The notes: generated from the letters alone by a model not told the origin. DNA of 64,000 nt from Mangrovibacterium lignilyticum (GCF_010882175.1 NZ_WKLH01000002.1:1426001-1490000), one strand, 5' to 3'; shown: positions 8,005 to 18,267, counted from the stretch's first letter. Numbers and translations are program-made.

Positions 8005-9075
8005 ATGAAAGAATTGATCGTTTTTCATACCGATGGTCTTGAAATCAACTTATTTCAGTTGGTTGTGGTTACCTCCATTTTGATTTCAGCGGCAATTATT
8101 ACAATCTTCCTGACCCGCTTTGTACGAAGATTCGGTGAAAAGCACTCGTTCCCCAAAAAATTTATCAGACTCGTCAAACAAGGCATAAGAGTTTTGTTCT
8201 ACCTCAGTTCATTAGCTGCTATTCTCGATGTTCTGAAAATCAACTACCACCAATTATTTGGTCATGTCATCTATGCCAATGAAAACTATTCAATTCGGGT
8301 ACTGAATATCCTGATTGCACTGATAATTATTTATCTCACGAGGATATTTACATTCGGTGCCGAATATTGGATGAACAGTAGAATTGACAACCACAAAATG
8401 GATCGGGGAAGAGGAAAATCGCTCATTCAAATTCTCAAATACCTTATCTGGATTCTGGGCTTTTCCATTATTGCGAGTTCGCTTGGGCTGAACATGACCT
8501 TCGTGATCGCCAGTATTTCAGCCCTGTTAATTGGTGTAGGATTCGGTCTGCAGCATATTTTCAATGATTTCTTTTCCGGTATTATTATTCTTTTCGATGG
8601 GTCGATTAAAGTGGATGACATTGTTGAAGTTGAAGGCACCATCGGAAGAGTACTAACCATCGGCCTTCGTTTTTCAAAGGTTTTGACTCGCGACAATGTG
8701 ATCTTCATCGTCCCAAACTCTCGCTTCACCACTGAAAAGGTAATCAATTGGACACACAATAAAGAAGCCACTCGTTTTCACGTAAATGTCGGTGTTGCCT
8801 ATGGCTCAGATGTAAGATTGGTTGAAAAAATCTTACTTGAAACAGCTTCGAAACATGACCAAATAGTTAAGATCCCCAAGCCATTTGTCCGCTTTAACGA
8901 TTTTGGGGAATCATCACTCGACTTTCAATTGTACTTTTGGACCGTTAACGACTTTCTGGTTGAAAATATTAAAAGTGACTTGCGGTTTGAGATTGATAAT
9001 GGATTCAGGAAAAATAAAGTAGAAATTCCATTCCCGCAGCGTGATCTGCACTTGAGATCCAAAGATTTCGAATAG
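8005..9075 (+). CDS. Small-conductance mechanosensitive channel (MscS family)
   Basis: A 356-residue inner-membrane channel expected to open on hypo-osmotic shock. Four hydrophobic helices cover residues about 15-185. The pore helix and beta domain show the family pattern: IASISALLIGVGFGLQHIFNDFFSGIIILFDGSIKVDD (about 168-205, shown here only as a landmark region: G-V-GFGLQ, NDFFSG, F-GSIKVDD), then VEGTIGRVLTIGLR and V-NSRF. Starts 2 bp after cdaA and probably shares its transcript. Confidence 0.88.
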   Translation: MKELIVFHTDGLEINLFQLVVVTSILISAAIITIFLTRFVRRFGEKHSFPKKFIRLVKQGIRVLFYLSSLAAILDVLKINYHQLFGHVIYANENYSIRVLNILIALIIIYLTRIFTFGAEYWMNSRIDNHKMDRGRGKSLIQILKYLIWILGFSIIASSLGLNMTFVIASISALLIGVGFGLQHIFNDFFSGIIILFDGSIKVDDIVEVEGTIGRVLTIGLRFSKVLTRDNVIFIVPNSRFTTEKVINWTHNKEATRFHVNVGVAYGSDVRLVEKILLETASKHDQIVKIPKPFVRFNDFGESSLDFQLYFWTVNDFLVENIKSDLRFEIDNGFRKNKVEIPFPQRDLHLRSKDFE

Positions 9076-9135
9076 CTACAACACCTTTTAGAGGCCAACC
9101 GGTAATACTATTTCAGATTAATAACAGCTCAAATT

Positions 9136-10098
9136 ATGTCTTCAAAAAACAAAATAACTGAATTATTTCAGATTAAATACCCGATTATTCAAGGTGGTAT
9201 GGTTTGGTGTAGCGGTTGGAAACTAGCTTCAGCAGTCAGCAACAATGGCGGTCTGGGGCTATTGGGTACCGGCTCAATGCACCCTGAAACCCTGCAGGAA
9301 CATATTCAGAAAACAAAAAACGCAACCGATAAACCGTTTGGTGTGAATGTTCCGCTTTTTTATCCGGAACTGGAATGCGTTATGGAAATAATTGCAGCCG
9401 AGAAAGTTCCGGTTGTATTTACATCGGCTGGCAGTCCAAAAGCATGGACAAAGTGGTTGCAGCAGCGCGGTATAACAGTCGTACATGTGATTGCCAGCTC
9501 TTACTTTTCAAAAAAATGTGAGGATGCAGGAGTCGATGCGATAGTCGCTGAAGGATTTGAAGCCGGAGGCCACAATGGCCGGGACGAAACTACGACGATG
9601 ACATTGATCCCTTCGGTACGAAAAAGCACTGATCTCCCATTAATGGCGGCCGGTGGCATTGGAAGCGGTCAGGCAATGATGGCGGCAATGGCGTTAGGTG
9701 CTGACGGGGTTCAAATCGGGTCCCGTTTTGCTATCTCACAGGAATCTTCAGCCCACGAAAACTTCAAAAAAATCGTTACCGGTTTAGGCGAAGGCGACAC
9801 AAAACTGGCACTAAAAAAGCTGGCACCCGTTCGACTAATTAAAAACGCCTTTTTCAAGCAGGTAAACGAAGCTGAATTACGTGGTGCTTCAGAAGAAGAA
9901 CTTCGCACTCTTCTGGGACGCGGACGATCTAAAAAAGGCATATTTGAAGGAGATTTAGATGAAGGAGAATTGGAAATCGGACAAATTGCGTCTTGCATTG
10001 ACGATATTCCAACGGTTGAAGAAATCATGAAAAAATTAATCGCAGAATACAGTCAAACACGTCAGTTAATTGTTGAAGACTCCAAATTTGCATTTTAA
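9136..10098 (+). CDS. Nitronate monooxygenase / FabK-like FMN oxidoreductase
   Basis: A 320-residue FMN-dependent TIM-barrel enzyme of the 2-nitropropane dioxygenase family. Visible motifs are YPIIQGGM (15-22), the active-site stretch EAGGHNG (142-148) and the phosphate-binding AAGGIGSG followed by ALGADGVQIGSRF. The family contains both nitronate monooxygenases and the enoyl-ACP reductase FabK; sequence reading alone does not separate them. It lies 60 bp after mscS and 5 bp before the M16 peptidase pair, suggesting one long operon. Confidence 0.82.
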   Translation: MSSKNKITELFQIKYPIIQGGMVWCSGWKLASAVSNNGGLGLLGTGSMHPETLQEHIQKTKNATDKPFGVNVPLFYPELECVMEIIAAEKVPVVFTSAGSPKAWTKWLQQRGITVVHVIASSYFSKKCEDAGVDAIVAEGFEAGGHNGRDETTTMTLIPSVRKSTDLPLMAAGGIGSGQAMMAAMALGADGVQIGSRFAISQESSAHENFKKIVTGLGEGDTKLALKKLAPVRLIKNAFFKQVNEAELRGASEEELRTLLGRGRSKKGIFEGDLDEGELEIGQIASCIDDIPTVEEIMKKLIAEYSQTRQLIVEDSKFAF

Positions 10099-10103
10099 AC
10101 GAT

Positions 10104-11339
10104 ATGATTGAATTTTCACGCCACCGTTTAGAAAACGGCCTTGACATTATTCTCTACCCGGATTATTCCACGCCAATGGTAGCCATGGACATTTGTTACC
10201 ACGTTGGTGCCAAACATGAGAACCCAAATCGTACCGGTTTTGCACACTTATTCGAGCACTTAATGTTTGGTGGATCGAAAAATATTCCGGACTACGATAT
10301 TCCGCTGCAGTTGGCAGGTGGTGAGAATAATGCTTACACCACAAATGATCTGACGAACTACTATCTGACTTTACCCAAGGACAACCTGGAAACTGGCTTT
10401 TGGCTCGAGTCTGACCGGATGCTCGAACTCGACTTCTCTGAAAAGAGTTTAAACGTGCAGAAAAACGTGGTTATTGAAGAGTTTAAACAGCGCAACCTCA
10501 ATCAGCCATACGGAGACACCTGGGCCTTATTGAGAGGCTTAGCCTATAAAGAACACCCCTACCAATGGACAACCATCGGTAAAGAAATCAGCCACATCGC
10601 CGACGCCAGCTTAACCGAGGTCAAAGAGTTCTTTTACCAATATTACGCGCCCAACAATGCAGTCCTTGTTCTAAGTGGAAACATCGACAAAGATCATTGC
10701 CTCAATTTGGCCGACAAATGGTTCGGAAGCATTCCCAAACGGGAAATCAGGAAACAAAAGCTTCCGGTTGAACCTGAACAAATTGAATTTAGAGAGCTCA
10801 CAGTAGAGCGGCCTGTGCCTGATAGTGTCCTTTATTTAGCCTTTCACATGGGAGACAGGCTGATTCGTGAATACTATGTCTGTGACCTTATTTCGGATAT
10901 CCTTTCCGGTGGAAATTCATCGCGGCTCTACCTCAAATTAGTTAAAGAGCAGCAACTCTTTGTCGAGCTAGACGCCTATATTTCCGGCGACCATGATCCA
11001 GGTTTATTCATTGTTTCCGGCAAATTGGCAAAAGATTGCAGCATCGAAAAAGCAAAGAACGCGATTTGGGCTGAACTGGAGAAAATGAAGCTTGAGCCGG
11101 TAAATGCGCTGGAACTGGAAAAGGTGAAAAATAAATTGGAAGCCAACCATATATATGCGAAAATGGGCTACATGAATATGGCCCAGGAACTGGCAACCTA
11201 TGAAAACATTGGCAAGGCCGAAATAATGAACGATCAGCTGAATTGGTATCGGAGTATTTCGCCTCTGGAACTTCAGCAAACCGCTCAAAAAATCTTCAGA
11301 ATTGAAAAATGTTCCCAATTAAATTACCTGGCCCAATGA
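10104..11339 (+). CDS. M16 zinc peptidase, catalytic subunit
   Basis: A 411-residue insulinase/pitrilysin-type peptidase. The inverted zinc motif HLFEH is at residues 48-52 (HXXEH), with the expected distal acidic stretch NVVIEEFKQR further on. It has no signal peptide. The stop codon overlaps the ATG of the next gene (ATGA), which encodes the partner without the zinc site; such pairs normally form a heterodimeric protease. Confidence 0.9.
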   Translation: MIEFSRHRLENGLDIILYPDYSTPMVAMDICYHVGAKHENPNRTGFAHLFEHLMFGGSKNIPDYDIPLQLAGGENNAYTTNDLTNYYLTLPKDNLETGFWLESDRMLELDFSEKSLNVQKNVVIEEFKQRNLNQPYGDTWALLRGLAYKEHPYQWTTIGKEISHIADASLTEVKEFFYQYYAPNNAVLVLSGNIDKDHCLNLADKWFGSIPKREIRKQKLPVEPEQIEFRELTVERPVPDSVLYLAFHMGDRLIREYYVCDLISDILSGGNSSRLYLKLVKEQQLFVELDAYISGDHDPGLFIVSGKLAKDCSIEKAKNAIWAELEKMKLEPVNALELEKVKNKLEANHIYAKMGYMNMAQELATYENIGKAEIMNDQLNWYRSISPLELQQTAQKIFRIEKCSQLNYLAQ

Positions 11340-12613
11340 CTATCAACAGAAAAATAGCGCCCAAGCTTTACCCAATATCAAAACCGGATTTAATTCGACC
11401 TCAAATATCCAAATTAACCAACGGAATACCGGTGTTTGCGCTACGGGCAGGAAAACAGGAAGTGTGTAAAATTGACTTTGTTTTCAAGGCAGGAATATGG
11501 CAGCAGGACAAGCAACTCTTGGCTTCTCTGTCCAATGCAATGCTTCAGGAAGGTTCCTTGAATTATTCCGCTGCTCAAATCGCAGAAACTTTCGACTTTC
11601 ATGGTGCATATTTTCAGCTCACTGCAGATTATCATTATGGTACCGCAAGCATCATCACCCTTGAAAAACATCTTAGCAAACTTCTTCCGGTTATTGAAGA
11701 CTTGATTAAGAATTCATGTTTCCCTGAAGCTGAATTCAAAAACTTGATTAACCGGCGAAAACAACGGTTCCTCCTTGAAATTGAGAAAGTCAAAATTGTT
11801 TGCCAGAAAAAGTTCTCTGAAGTCCTTTTTGGGAAAGGGCATCCATACACCCTAGGTCTGACGTCCAATGATTTTGATACCGTTCAGCTTAGCGACTTTA
11901 TTGATTTTTACCACGCGCACTATCATGCGCAAAATTGCGAGATACACTTATCCGGACAATTTTCAACAGAAATTATTGAAAGCCTAAACACTCATTTTGG
12001 AGGGTCCGACTGGCAAGGCCCAGCCATAAAGCCAATACTGTATACTCCGGAATGTAGCACAGAGCAACTAACCAGAATTAACAAAGCAGATTCAATTCAA
12101 TCAGCTATTCGTGTTGGGAAATTACTGGTTCCAAAAGATCACCCAGATTATTTTGGGCTTCAGATTCTCACGACCATTTTGGGAGGCTACTTTAGCTCCA
12201 GGCTGATGATGAACATCCGGGAGGACAAAGGATACACCTATGGCATCGGTTCGCATTTTATAAGCCTAAATAAGGCTGGTTATATAATCATTGCGACTGA
12301 AGTCGATAAAAAATATGAGCAGGCTACTCTTTCCGAAATTGAGCGGGAAATATTGCAACTCCAAAGAGAAGCTGTTTCGAATGAGGAATTAGATCGGGTA
12401 AAACAATACCTCATTGGCGAATTTCTAAGAGATTTTGATGGGCCTTTTTCTTTGTCTCAAGCTTTTCGCAACCTCCATGATTTTGGCTTGGAATATTCGT
12501 TCTACGATAGCTATTATACGACAATTAGAAACATCAGTCCGGAAGTAATTCAAAGTTTGGCTCAACGCTATTTCGACCCGCACACGATGCACTCAGTCAT
12601 TGCCGGACAATAA
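11336..12613 (+). CDS. M16 peptidase-like, non-catalytic partner
   Basis: A 425-residue protein from the ATG at 11336, which overlaps the upstream stop as ATGA; an in-frame ATG at 11309 also exists but would overlap the neighbour by 31 bp. It lacks HXXEH (the matching region reads ETFDFHGAYFQLT) but keeps the Arg/Tyr pair typical of the substrate-binding partner (SRLMMNIREDKGYTYGIGS). It should complete the active site of the preceding subunit. Confidence 0.88.
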   Translation: MTINRKIAPKLYPISKPDLIRPQISKLTNGIPVFALRAGKQEVCKIDFVFKAGIWQQDKQLLASLSNAMLQEGSLNYSAAQIAETFDFHGAYFQLTADYHYGTASIITLEKHLSKLLPVIEDLIKNSCFPEAEFKNLINRRKQRFLLEIEKVKIVCQKKFSEVLFGKGHPYTLGLTSNDFDTVQLSDFIDFYHAHYHAQNCEIHLSGQFSTEIIESLNTHFGGSDWQGPAIKPILYTPECSTEQLTRINKADSIQSAIRVGKLLVPKDHPDYFGLQILTTILGGYFSSRLMMNIREDKGYTYGIGSHFISLNKAGYIIIATEVDKKYEQATLSEIEREILQLQREAVSNEELDRVKQYLIGEFLRDFDGPFSLSQAFRNLHDFGLEYSFYDSYYTTIRNISPEVIQSLAQRYFDPHTMHSVIAGQ

Positions 12614-12683
12614 AGTCTAAATACAACAGACTGACCGTCTCCTGCTGTTTTTTGGAACACCAACCCCCATTTCACTCCATAAA

Positions 12684-12710
12684 AAAAGCCTTGGTAATAC
12701 CAAGGCTTTT
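12684..12710. terminator. Bidirectional terminator between the M16 pair and the OmpA gene
   Basis: Perfect 11-bp stem AAAAGCCTTGG (12684-12694) with CCAAGGCTTTT (12700-12710), 5-nt loop, A-run before and T-run after. It serves both convergent genes. Confidence 0.85.
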
Positions 12711-12732
12711 CAATATTATATAGCTTATTAAA

Positions 12733-13914
12733 TTACTTAACAATGAAAGTAGCTCTTCTAGCTAATTGACGAGCTTGAGTTGAACTCTTGTCAACACTTG
12801 TGTCTTTACCGTTACCAACAGCACTTAAACGAGCACCGTCGATTCCAGCTTCAGTCAACAATTTAACAACTGCATCAGCACGTTTTTGAGATAACTTTTG
12901 GTTGTAGTCATCAGAACCTAATTCGTCAGCATAACCTTGAACTTCTACTTTAGCACTTGTATTTTTCGACAAGTAAGCTTTCATGAAGTTAACAGAGTTA
13001 GCAGAAGCACCTTGTACTTTTGTGCTATTAAAGTCGAAATAAACGCTGATGTAACCATCGTTAACCAATTTCTTAACAAAGTCATCATAGTTATCAGGAG
13101 CAGGAGCATTTTTCAATGCATCAACATCCTTACTCAACTGATCAACATCGCCTTGAGTTTTATCTAAGTCTGATTTCGCAGCTGAAGTATCTTCCAATGT
13201 TTTCACACGTTGATCCAATGCTGCAATTTTAGAATCCAAAACTTGATATTTTGCATCATCTCTCAAGTACCAGTCAGCATGTGAACTGTTTTTACCAAGA
13301 TAGATTGAAAGACCTACAGTTCCGTTGAAAACAATACCTGTATTATAGCTGTTACCAGGTCCACCATCGAAACCAGCTTGTTGACGAACATTTGCCATTG
13401 CTGTTCCATCAAAGTTCAGTGCAATACGGTCTGAAAGTTTTACCTGAGCAGTCACACCACCCATAACATTACCAACATAGTCATCTGACCATCCGGTACG
13501 CTTGTAATCTAACATGCCTACACCAACACCACCGTGTGCGAGTAACCCAAGTGTGTTAGTCCACGTTTCAAAATTCATCAGACGTCCCAAATTAAGAACT
13601 CCTTCTAAATCCAAACGGTAGTAATTGCTTTTGAAATCCATGCTTTCATCAGCTTCTTGAAATTGGTTATAACCAAATCCAAGTTTCATACCGAACGTTT
13701 CACTCATCATGTAACGAGCGCCAATTTCAGTAGCTAAAAATCCTGGAGTTGGAGACCAATACCCTGGAGTGAAATTACGGTATGGTTTTGTTAAACCTAC
13801 ACCCGCGTCAATTGACCATTTATTAAACTTTGCTTCAAAGTCAGAGCTATCTTGACTATAAGCCCAAGTACTTGCGAAAGCAATTATCGCAACTAGTAAA
13901 AACTTCTTTTTCAT
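12733..13914 (-). CDS. OmpA-family outer-membrane protein
   Basis: A 393-residue protein with signal peptide (MKKKFLLVAIIAFASTWAYSQ), an N-terminal eight-strand-type beta-barrel (about 25-225), a short coiled linker (residues 230-275, with LDQRVKTLEDTSA and TQGDVDQLSKDVD) and a C-terminal OmpA/MotB peptidoglycan-binding domain (about 285-393: VYFDFNSTKV, VQGYADELGSDDYNQKLSQKRADAV, ARRATF). It tethers the outer membrane to the cell wall. The long AT-rich upstream region and a strong terminator suggest high expression. Confidence 0.9.
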   Translation of the reverse strand: MKKKFLLVAIIAFASTWAYSQDSSDFEAKFNKWSIDAGVGLTKPYRNFTPGYWSPTPGFLATEIGARYMMSETFGMKLGFGYNQFQEADESMDFKSNYYRLDLEGVLNLGRLMNFETWTNTLGLLAHGGVGVGMLDYKRTGWSDDYVGNVMGGVTAQVKLSDRIALNFDGTAMANVRQQAGFDGGPGNSYNTGIVFNGTVGLSIYLGKNSSHADWYLRDDAKYQVLDSKIAALDQRVKTLEDTSAAKSDLDKTQGDVDQLSKDVDALKNAPAPDNYDDFVKKLVNDGYISVYFDFNSTKVQGASANSVNFMKAYLSKNTSAKVEVQGYADELGSDDYNQKLSQKRADAVVKLLTEAGIDGARLSAVGNGKDTSVDKSSTQARQLARRATFIVK

Positions 13915-14014
13915 AAACTAATTTTTAGATATTAATTCGATTTTGATTTTTCAACATAAGAATTAAATGGAGTTTTTTATTCCTCCTGTTTATTTTATTT
14001 TAATTCTCGTTATA

Positions 14015-14047
14015 CAAACTTAAAAATTGTTGTTCCAAAAATCTCAA
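14015..14047 (-). promoter_or_regulatory. Candidate promoter of the OmpA gene
   Basis: The 610 bp from 13915 to 14524 are AT-rich and hold no gene. On the minus strand TAAGTTTG (plus CAAACTTA, 14015-14022) fits TAnnTTTG, with a TTG (CAA at 14045-14047) 22 bp away, giving a leader of roughly 95 nt. A second candidate is TACTTTTG (plus CAAAAGTA, 14103-14110) with TTG at 14129-14131, giving a leader of about 180 nt. I cannot choose between them. Confidence 0.4.
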
Positions 14048-14444
14048 AATTTAGATATGTTTTAGGTTCAACATTTTTTGCTTAAACATATAATTTTCGC
14101 TGCAAAAGTATAAAAATGTTTCAAATGCCAAGCAAATAAAACACTTCTCTGTCTTAATTCATCTAATTTTTTTAACGATTAAATCTATACTTTACAAAAG
14201 TAAAAATACATAATCTTTTATGAAGAATTAACTTCCCGAGAGTACGAATTTCATAATAATTCATAACGAATAAGATAGAGGAAACACTAAATATTTTGTT
14301 TACAAACTATTACAAACAATTAAAGCTAAGAAAAAATGTCCATTTTTTTACCGAAAAATAAAAAAAATGTTCAATAGTCTATCTATTATTATTTTTATCT
14401 TAATAATAGAATCAATATCGTTTTTTAGCAGACTCGTTTTGCCG

Positions 14445-14487
14445 AAAAAACACATCCTGTTTAATAAAATACTAAAAAACAGGATGT
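14445..14487 (-). terminator. Intrinsic terminator of ccsBA
   Basis: Stem ACATCCTGTTT (14452-14462) with AAACAGGATGT (14477-14487), 14-nt loop, followed on the minus strand by G and T6. It lies 38 bp downstream of the ccsBA stop. Confidence 0.7.
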
Positions 14488-14524
14488 TGAAAATATCAGC
14501 GATCTTTCTTAATTACTCTAATTT

Positions 14525-17500
14525 TTACTCTTCAAGATTTATCACTTTCTCAGCTTGACCATATTTCTTCTCTGAAATAGCGGCAAATACTCCAAGTACT
14601 AGAATAACGGCAACGGCAATATAAATACCAGATGGCACCGGTGGTGGATCCCCTTGCGCATACGAGTGCATACCCGACAGATAATAGTTCACGCCAAAGA
14701 AAGTCATCAGTACAGAACTAAAACCAACTAGGGCCAGAAAACTCAAAACATAGTGACTATACAGTCCGGGAACTTTACGCAGGTGGATAATAAAACTATA
14801 AACAAGTATGGTAACTAAGGCCCAGGTTTCTTTGGGATCCCATCCCCAGTAGCGTCCCCAAGATTCATTTGCCCATACTCCACCGATAAAGGCGCCAATA
14901 GTAAGCAGAACCAATCCCACAATCAATGCCAACTCGATCACAATAGCTATCTCAACAATTGTAAATGATATTTTCATCCGATTCTTATTCGTTCTAAAAG
15001 TCATAAAAATCAGATTGAGCATCCCTAATAAAGCAGCGATTCCCAGAAATCCGTAACTAGCGGTAATGACTGCAACGTGAATGATCAACCAATATGATTT
15101 AAGCACAGGAACGAGGTTGGTAATTTCAGGGTTCAACCAGCTCATACCGGCAACCATTAATATTAACGCAGTTAATATTGACGTAACAGCCAGCGTAATT
15201 TGTGACTTTTTCAAAAATACAAAGCCTGATAATAACGTTGCCCAACCAATATAAAGCAAAGTCTCATATGAATTACTCCAGGGTGCATGACCCGAAATAT
15301 ACCAGCGAATGGCTAATCCGGAGGAATACAATACAAAAACCAGTACGACTAGCCAGTTTCCGATAACCAAAATGCCCTTCAAATTCAATTTGGGACTAAA
15401 AACAGCCAGCAAATGCACGATGAGCAAACCCAATCCCAACAGAGCACAGACCTTTGATAGCCATCCAAAGATATTGAGGTTATTGTACAAGATTTCCAAT
15501 TTCACTTTGCTGGTTGGCAAGATCAGTTCAGAACCATGTTCATGTTGAAAATCGACTATTTTCTGAAGCGATTTAGTTGCTTCGGTAAAATCTCCGGACA
15601 GCATCCCAACCTGAAGGTTCCCTAAATAAGAGGTCATCAGAAGATCTTCTGCTGCTGGGTTCGCCCGTGCCCCTTTATAATAGTCTGTTTCAGTGAGCCA
15701 GGTCTGATTCGTGTCATCCCGATCGGGAAAAACCCGAAGAAAGCCTCCATTATATATCTGGAAACAAATGTTGACACGTTCATCAACATTAATAACTTCT
15801 TTGTCAAATTTGTTCCTGCTATTGGGTTGCTTTTGGTAAGCCTCATCAACTAACGCTCGAAGCTTATAACTTCCCTGTCTCAAATCGACCAGTTGGTTGA
15901 AACTGGCAAAAGGCCCTTTTACACCCAATTTTGATGCAAGCTCTGAATTTGAAACCTTAATTAGAGGTTCATTTTTCCATGCATTAGGCATGGCACTCAT
16001 CCCCATAAAAACTTCAGTGGCAGAAAGGCCACTGTAGGAGTTCTTCCGTGTCAGTTTCCTTAATACCTCCGAGGCCAGCGTATTTACTGGTTCAATCCGC
16101 CCTTTACGGTCCTGAACCAATAATTTATCAAATGCTGAAACATGTTTCTGATCGATTTTAACATCTGCTGCTTGCGCTCCCACAAAAACAGGGAACGACA
16201 GAAATAATAGCAGTAAAAGTGTGAGATGTTTTCGCTTCAATTCCTTCACTCTCGAAGCACTTCTCAATAAGAACTGGAAACGACTTTTCTTATTGAAGAA
16301 CGAAAAGACCATCCCAATAGCCATCAACAAGTACCCCAAATAAGTCACCATTGTCCCCAAACGGTCGAAACTAACCGATAGCACTGTTCCCTTTTCGTCG
16401 GTGTCATACGAGGATTGAAAAAAGCGATAACCACCGTAGTCCAAAATATTATTCATGTAGATACGAAATGGTTTTTCAAGGTCATTCGAACGATCGACTA
16501 ATGTAACTTCGCTGGCAAATGATGAAGGGCTCATTGATCCGGGGTACCTCTCCAGCTGAAATTCATTCAACCTAAGAGCGAAAGGAAGCTCAATAATTTT
16601 AGCTCCGTATTGAATTTTATACTGAATCCCGTTTATTGAACCAATAACTGGATCACTCTCCGTTCCCTTTTTCCCGAAGACCACAACCTGATGACTTTGC
16701 TCACCCATTTTCACATTCATCAGTACGCCATCCAACATTGAACCGCCATTATTTCCTTCGGCACTTGTCAATACTTTGCGCCCTCTTGCCTGATACGAAC
16801 GCAAGACAAACATATCCTCCCCCACTTGAAACATATTCTGGGTCGTCAAAGCATATTCTTTTCCAGGTAGAAAAGGCTCAACATACTCGCCGGTCATTTT
16901 AATAACCTTCAAGGTATCTGATGGGATAATCACTAATTCGGGGCCTGACCTTTTGATCAAAATGGACGTTCCAGGAACTTCGTCTTCAAACGAAACCGTG
17001 AAATTGTCGAAATAAGCTGATTCGCTTTGAGACAACGTTACATTCTTGCGGACTCCTTTATCAAGCACAATGAATTCGATAGTGGGCAAACCGGTTTCGT
17101 CGGCTACAACAGATTGAACACCATTAGGAACAAAATCAACTATCTCTAATTCCAATTCCTGATCACCAACGTCAACTGATTTTTCAAAACCCGCATAGGT
17201 ATATGGAGACAACGATACGGGCCAGTCTTCATTTACAGACTCTCCGGTACTTGATTTAGCTTCCAGCTGGATATAGGATTGAGTCGTCACTACTTGATTA
17301 CTGGATTCTCCTTCACGAATATGCATATTTCCTTCGTAGCTATAAAAACGTGTAATTCCCGCACCGACAAGCATAATAATGAACGCAAGGTGAAACAAAA
17401 CCATGCTCCATCTTTTCAACTTAAAAGCTTTGTAGTAGAACATCCCCCCAATCAGGTTTATTCCGGTTAAGCCCAGCAGGACTTCAAACCAAGTGGCACC

Positions 17501-17638
17501 GTAGATTAATATTTGAGCCGTTTGTGTTCCATAATCGTTCTCAATAAATGTGGCATAGGCAATTGCAATTGCAAAAACAACCAGCAAACAAGAAGTGGTA
17601 ATCATGGAAAATAAAACAGCAGATAATTTCTTCATCAT
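14525..17638 (-). CDS. ccsBA: Fused cytochrome c synthetase CcsBA (ResB-CcsA)
   Basis: A 1037-residue polytopic membrane protein that carries haem across the membrane and attaches it to CXXCH motifs (system II cytochrome c maturation). The N-terminal ResB/CcsB part has three early helices and a large periplasmic domain (about 85-430); the C-terminal part is the CcsA/CcmF-type haem-handling domain with the tryptophan-rich motif WGRYWGWDPKETWALV near residue 915. A fusion of the two halves is known from epsilonproteobacteria and Bacteroidota. A second ATG lies one codon in. It closes the multihaem locus, which would need many haem ligations, and so gives it its own assembly factor. Confidence 0.92.
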   Translation of the reverse strand: MMKKLSAVLFSMITTSCLLVVFAIAIAYATFIENDYGTQTAQILIYGATWFEVLLGLTGINLIGGMFYYKAFKLKRWSMVLFHLAFIIMLVGAGITRFYSYEGNMHIREGESSNQVVTTQSYIQLEAKSSTGESVNEDWPVSLSPYTYAGFEKSVDVGDQELELEIVDFVPNGVQSVVADETGLPTIEFIVLDKGVRKNVTLSQSESAYFDNFTVSFEDEVPGTSILIKRSGPELVIIPSDTLKVIKMTGEYVEPFLPGKEYALTTQNMFQVGEDMFVLRSYQARGRKVLTSAEGNNGGSMLDGVLMNVKMGEQSHQVVVFGKKGTESDPVIGSINGIQYKIQYGAKIIELPFALRLNEFQLERYPGSMSPSSFASEVTLVDRSNDLEKPFRIYMNNILDYGGYRFFQSSYDTDEKGTVLSVSFDRLGTMVTYLGYLLMAIGMVFSFFNKKSRFQFLLRSASRVKELKRKHLTLLLLLFLSFPVFVGAQAADVKIDQKHVSAFDKLLVQDRKGRIEPVNTLASEVLRKLTRKNSYSGLSATEVFMGMSAMPNAWKNEPLIKVSNSELASKLGVKGPFASFNQLVDLRQGSYKLRALVDEAYQKQPNSRNKFDKEVINVDERVNICFQIYNGGFLRVFPDRDDTNQTWLTETDYYKGARANPAAEDLLMTSYLGNLQVGMLSGDFTEATKSLQKIVDFQHEHGSELILPTSKVKLEILYNNLNIFGWLSKVCALLGLGLLIVHLLAVFSPKLNLKGILVIGNWLVVLVFVLYSSGLAIRWYISGHAPWSNSYETLLYIGWATLLSGFVFLKKSQITLAVTSILTALILMVAGMSWLNPEITNLVPVLKSYWLIIHVAVITASYGFLGIAALLGMLNLIFMTFRTNKNRMKISFTIVEIAIVIELALIVGLVLLTIGAFIGGVWANESWGRYWGWDPKETWALVTILVYSFIIHLRKVPGLYSHYVLSFLALVGFSSVLMTFFGVNYYLSGMHSYAQGDPPPVPSGIYIAVAVILVLGVFAAISEKKYGQAEKVINLEE

Positions 17639-17702
17639 AGTTCTGTTGATATTTATAACCTCTAAATATTCGAATTTAAAATTTCAGAGCTGTATACTCA
17701 AT

Positions 17703-17733
17703 AAAAAAAACTCCCTTGTTTATTGAAAACAAA
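17703..17733 (-). terminator. Probable terminator after the tetrahaem cytochrome gene
   Basis: On the minus strand a stem CCTTTGTTT / AAACAAGG, with one bulged base, is followed by a T8 run (plus A-run at 17703-17710). It separates the tetrahaem gene from ccsBA, which may therefore be read partly from its own promoter. Confidence 0.5.
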
Positions 17734-17775
17734 GGAATTTTTAAAGTTTTGGTTTATGATTACGATTTTTATCTC

Positions 17776-18267
17776 TTATTTGACCTGTGGATCTGGGTGA
17801 GCAATTTTCTTAGAGTACTCCTCATAATTAAATCCTTTATAGTTCGGACTCTCCTCATTATGACACTTCTTGCAGACATCGGCTGTAGGTAAAGTCATAC
17901 CTTTTGATAATGCTAACTTTTGATTCTTCATAATCCCGGCTGACTTGTATATGCTACCCGGGCCGTGACATGATTCACAAGACACACCCTCTTCTACCGT
18001 AATGGTAGCAACCAAACTCTGGTCTACACTTGCAGCTGTTGAGTGACATTTCAAGCATTTTGGATCCTCTTTTTCAGCCCCTTTCAAACTTTCCATTGCT
18101 TTAGCATGAGGACCTGCCTCCCATTTGGCATATTGTTCGCCGGTTGCAGGTTTGTTGTGACACATTTTACACTTAGAGGCACCGATATATTTAAAACTCT
18201 GTGCTGAAGCAAAAGAACCGATAAACAATATCAGTCCAAATAAAAGCATCAATTTTTTGTAATTCAT
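17776..18267 (-). CDS. Periplasmic tetrahaem cytochrome c (c554-like)
   Basis: A 163-residue exported protein with signal peptide (MNYKKLMLLFGLILFIGSFASAQ) and four CXXCH sites: CKMCH, CLKCH, CESCH and CKKCH. The spacing and the phrases 'S-C-CHGPGS-Y' and 'GPHAKAM' recall cytochrome c554 and the cytochrome_C554 Pfam family. The start at 18267 is preferred because it begins the signal peptide and follows GGAAA by 3 bases; the open frame extends 17 codons further. It would pass electrons between the quinol-oxidising NapC-like protein and periplasmic acceptors (inference). Confidence 0.82.
   Translation of the reverse strand: MNYKKLMLLFGLILFIGSFASAQSFKYIGASKCKMCHNKPATGEQYAKWEAGPHAKAMESLKGAEKEDPKCLKCHSTAASVDQSLVATITVEEGVSCESCHGPGSIYKSAGIMKNQKLALSKGMTLPTADVCKKCHNEESPNYKGFNYEEYSKKIAHPDPQVK

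Noticed and set aside
14367-14558. Short plus-strand hydrophobic frame near the ccsBA end
   Set aside because: Low-complexity AT-rich frame overlapping the ccsBA terminator; no start signal or similarity pattern.
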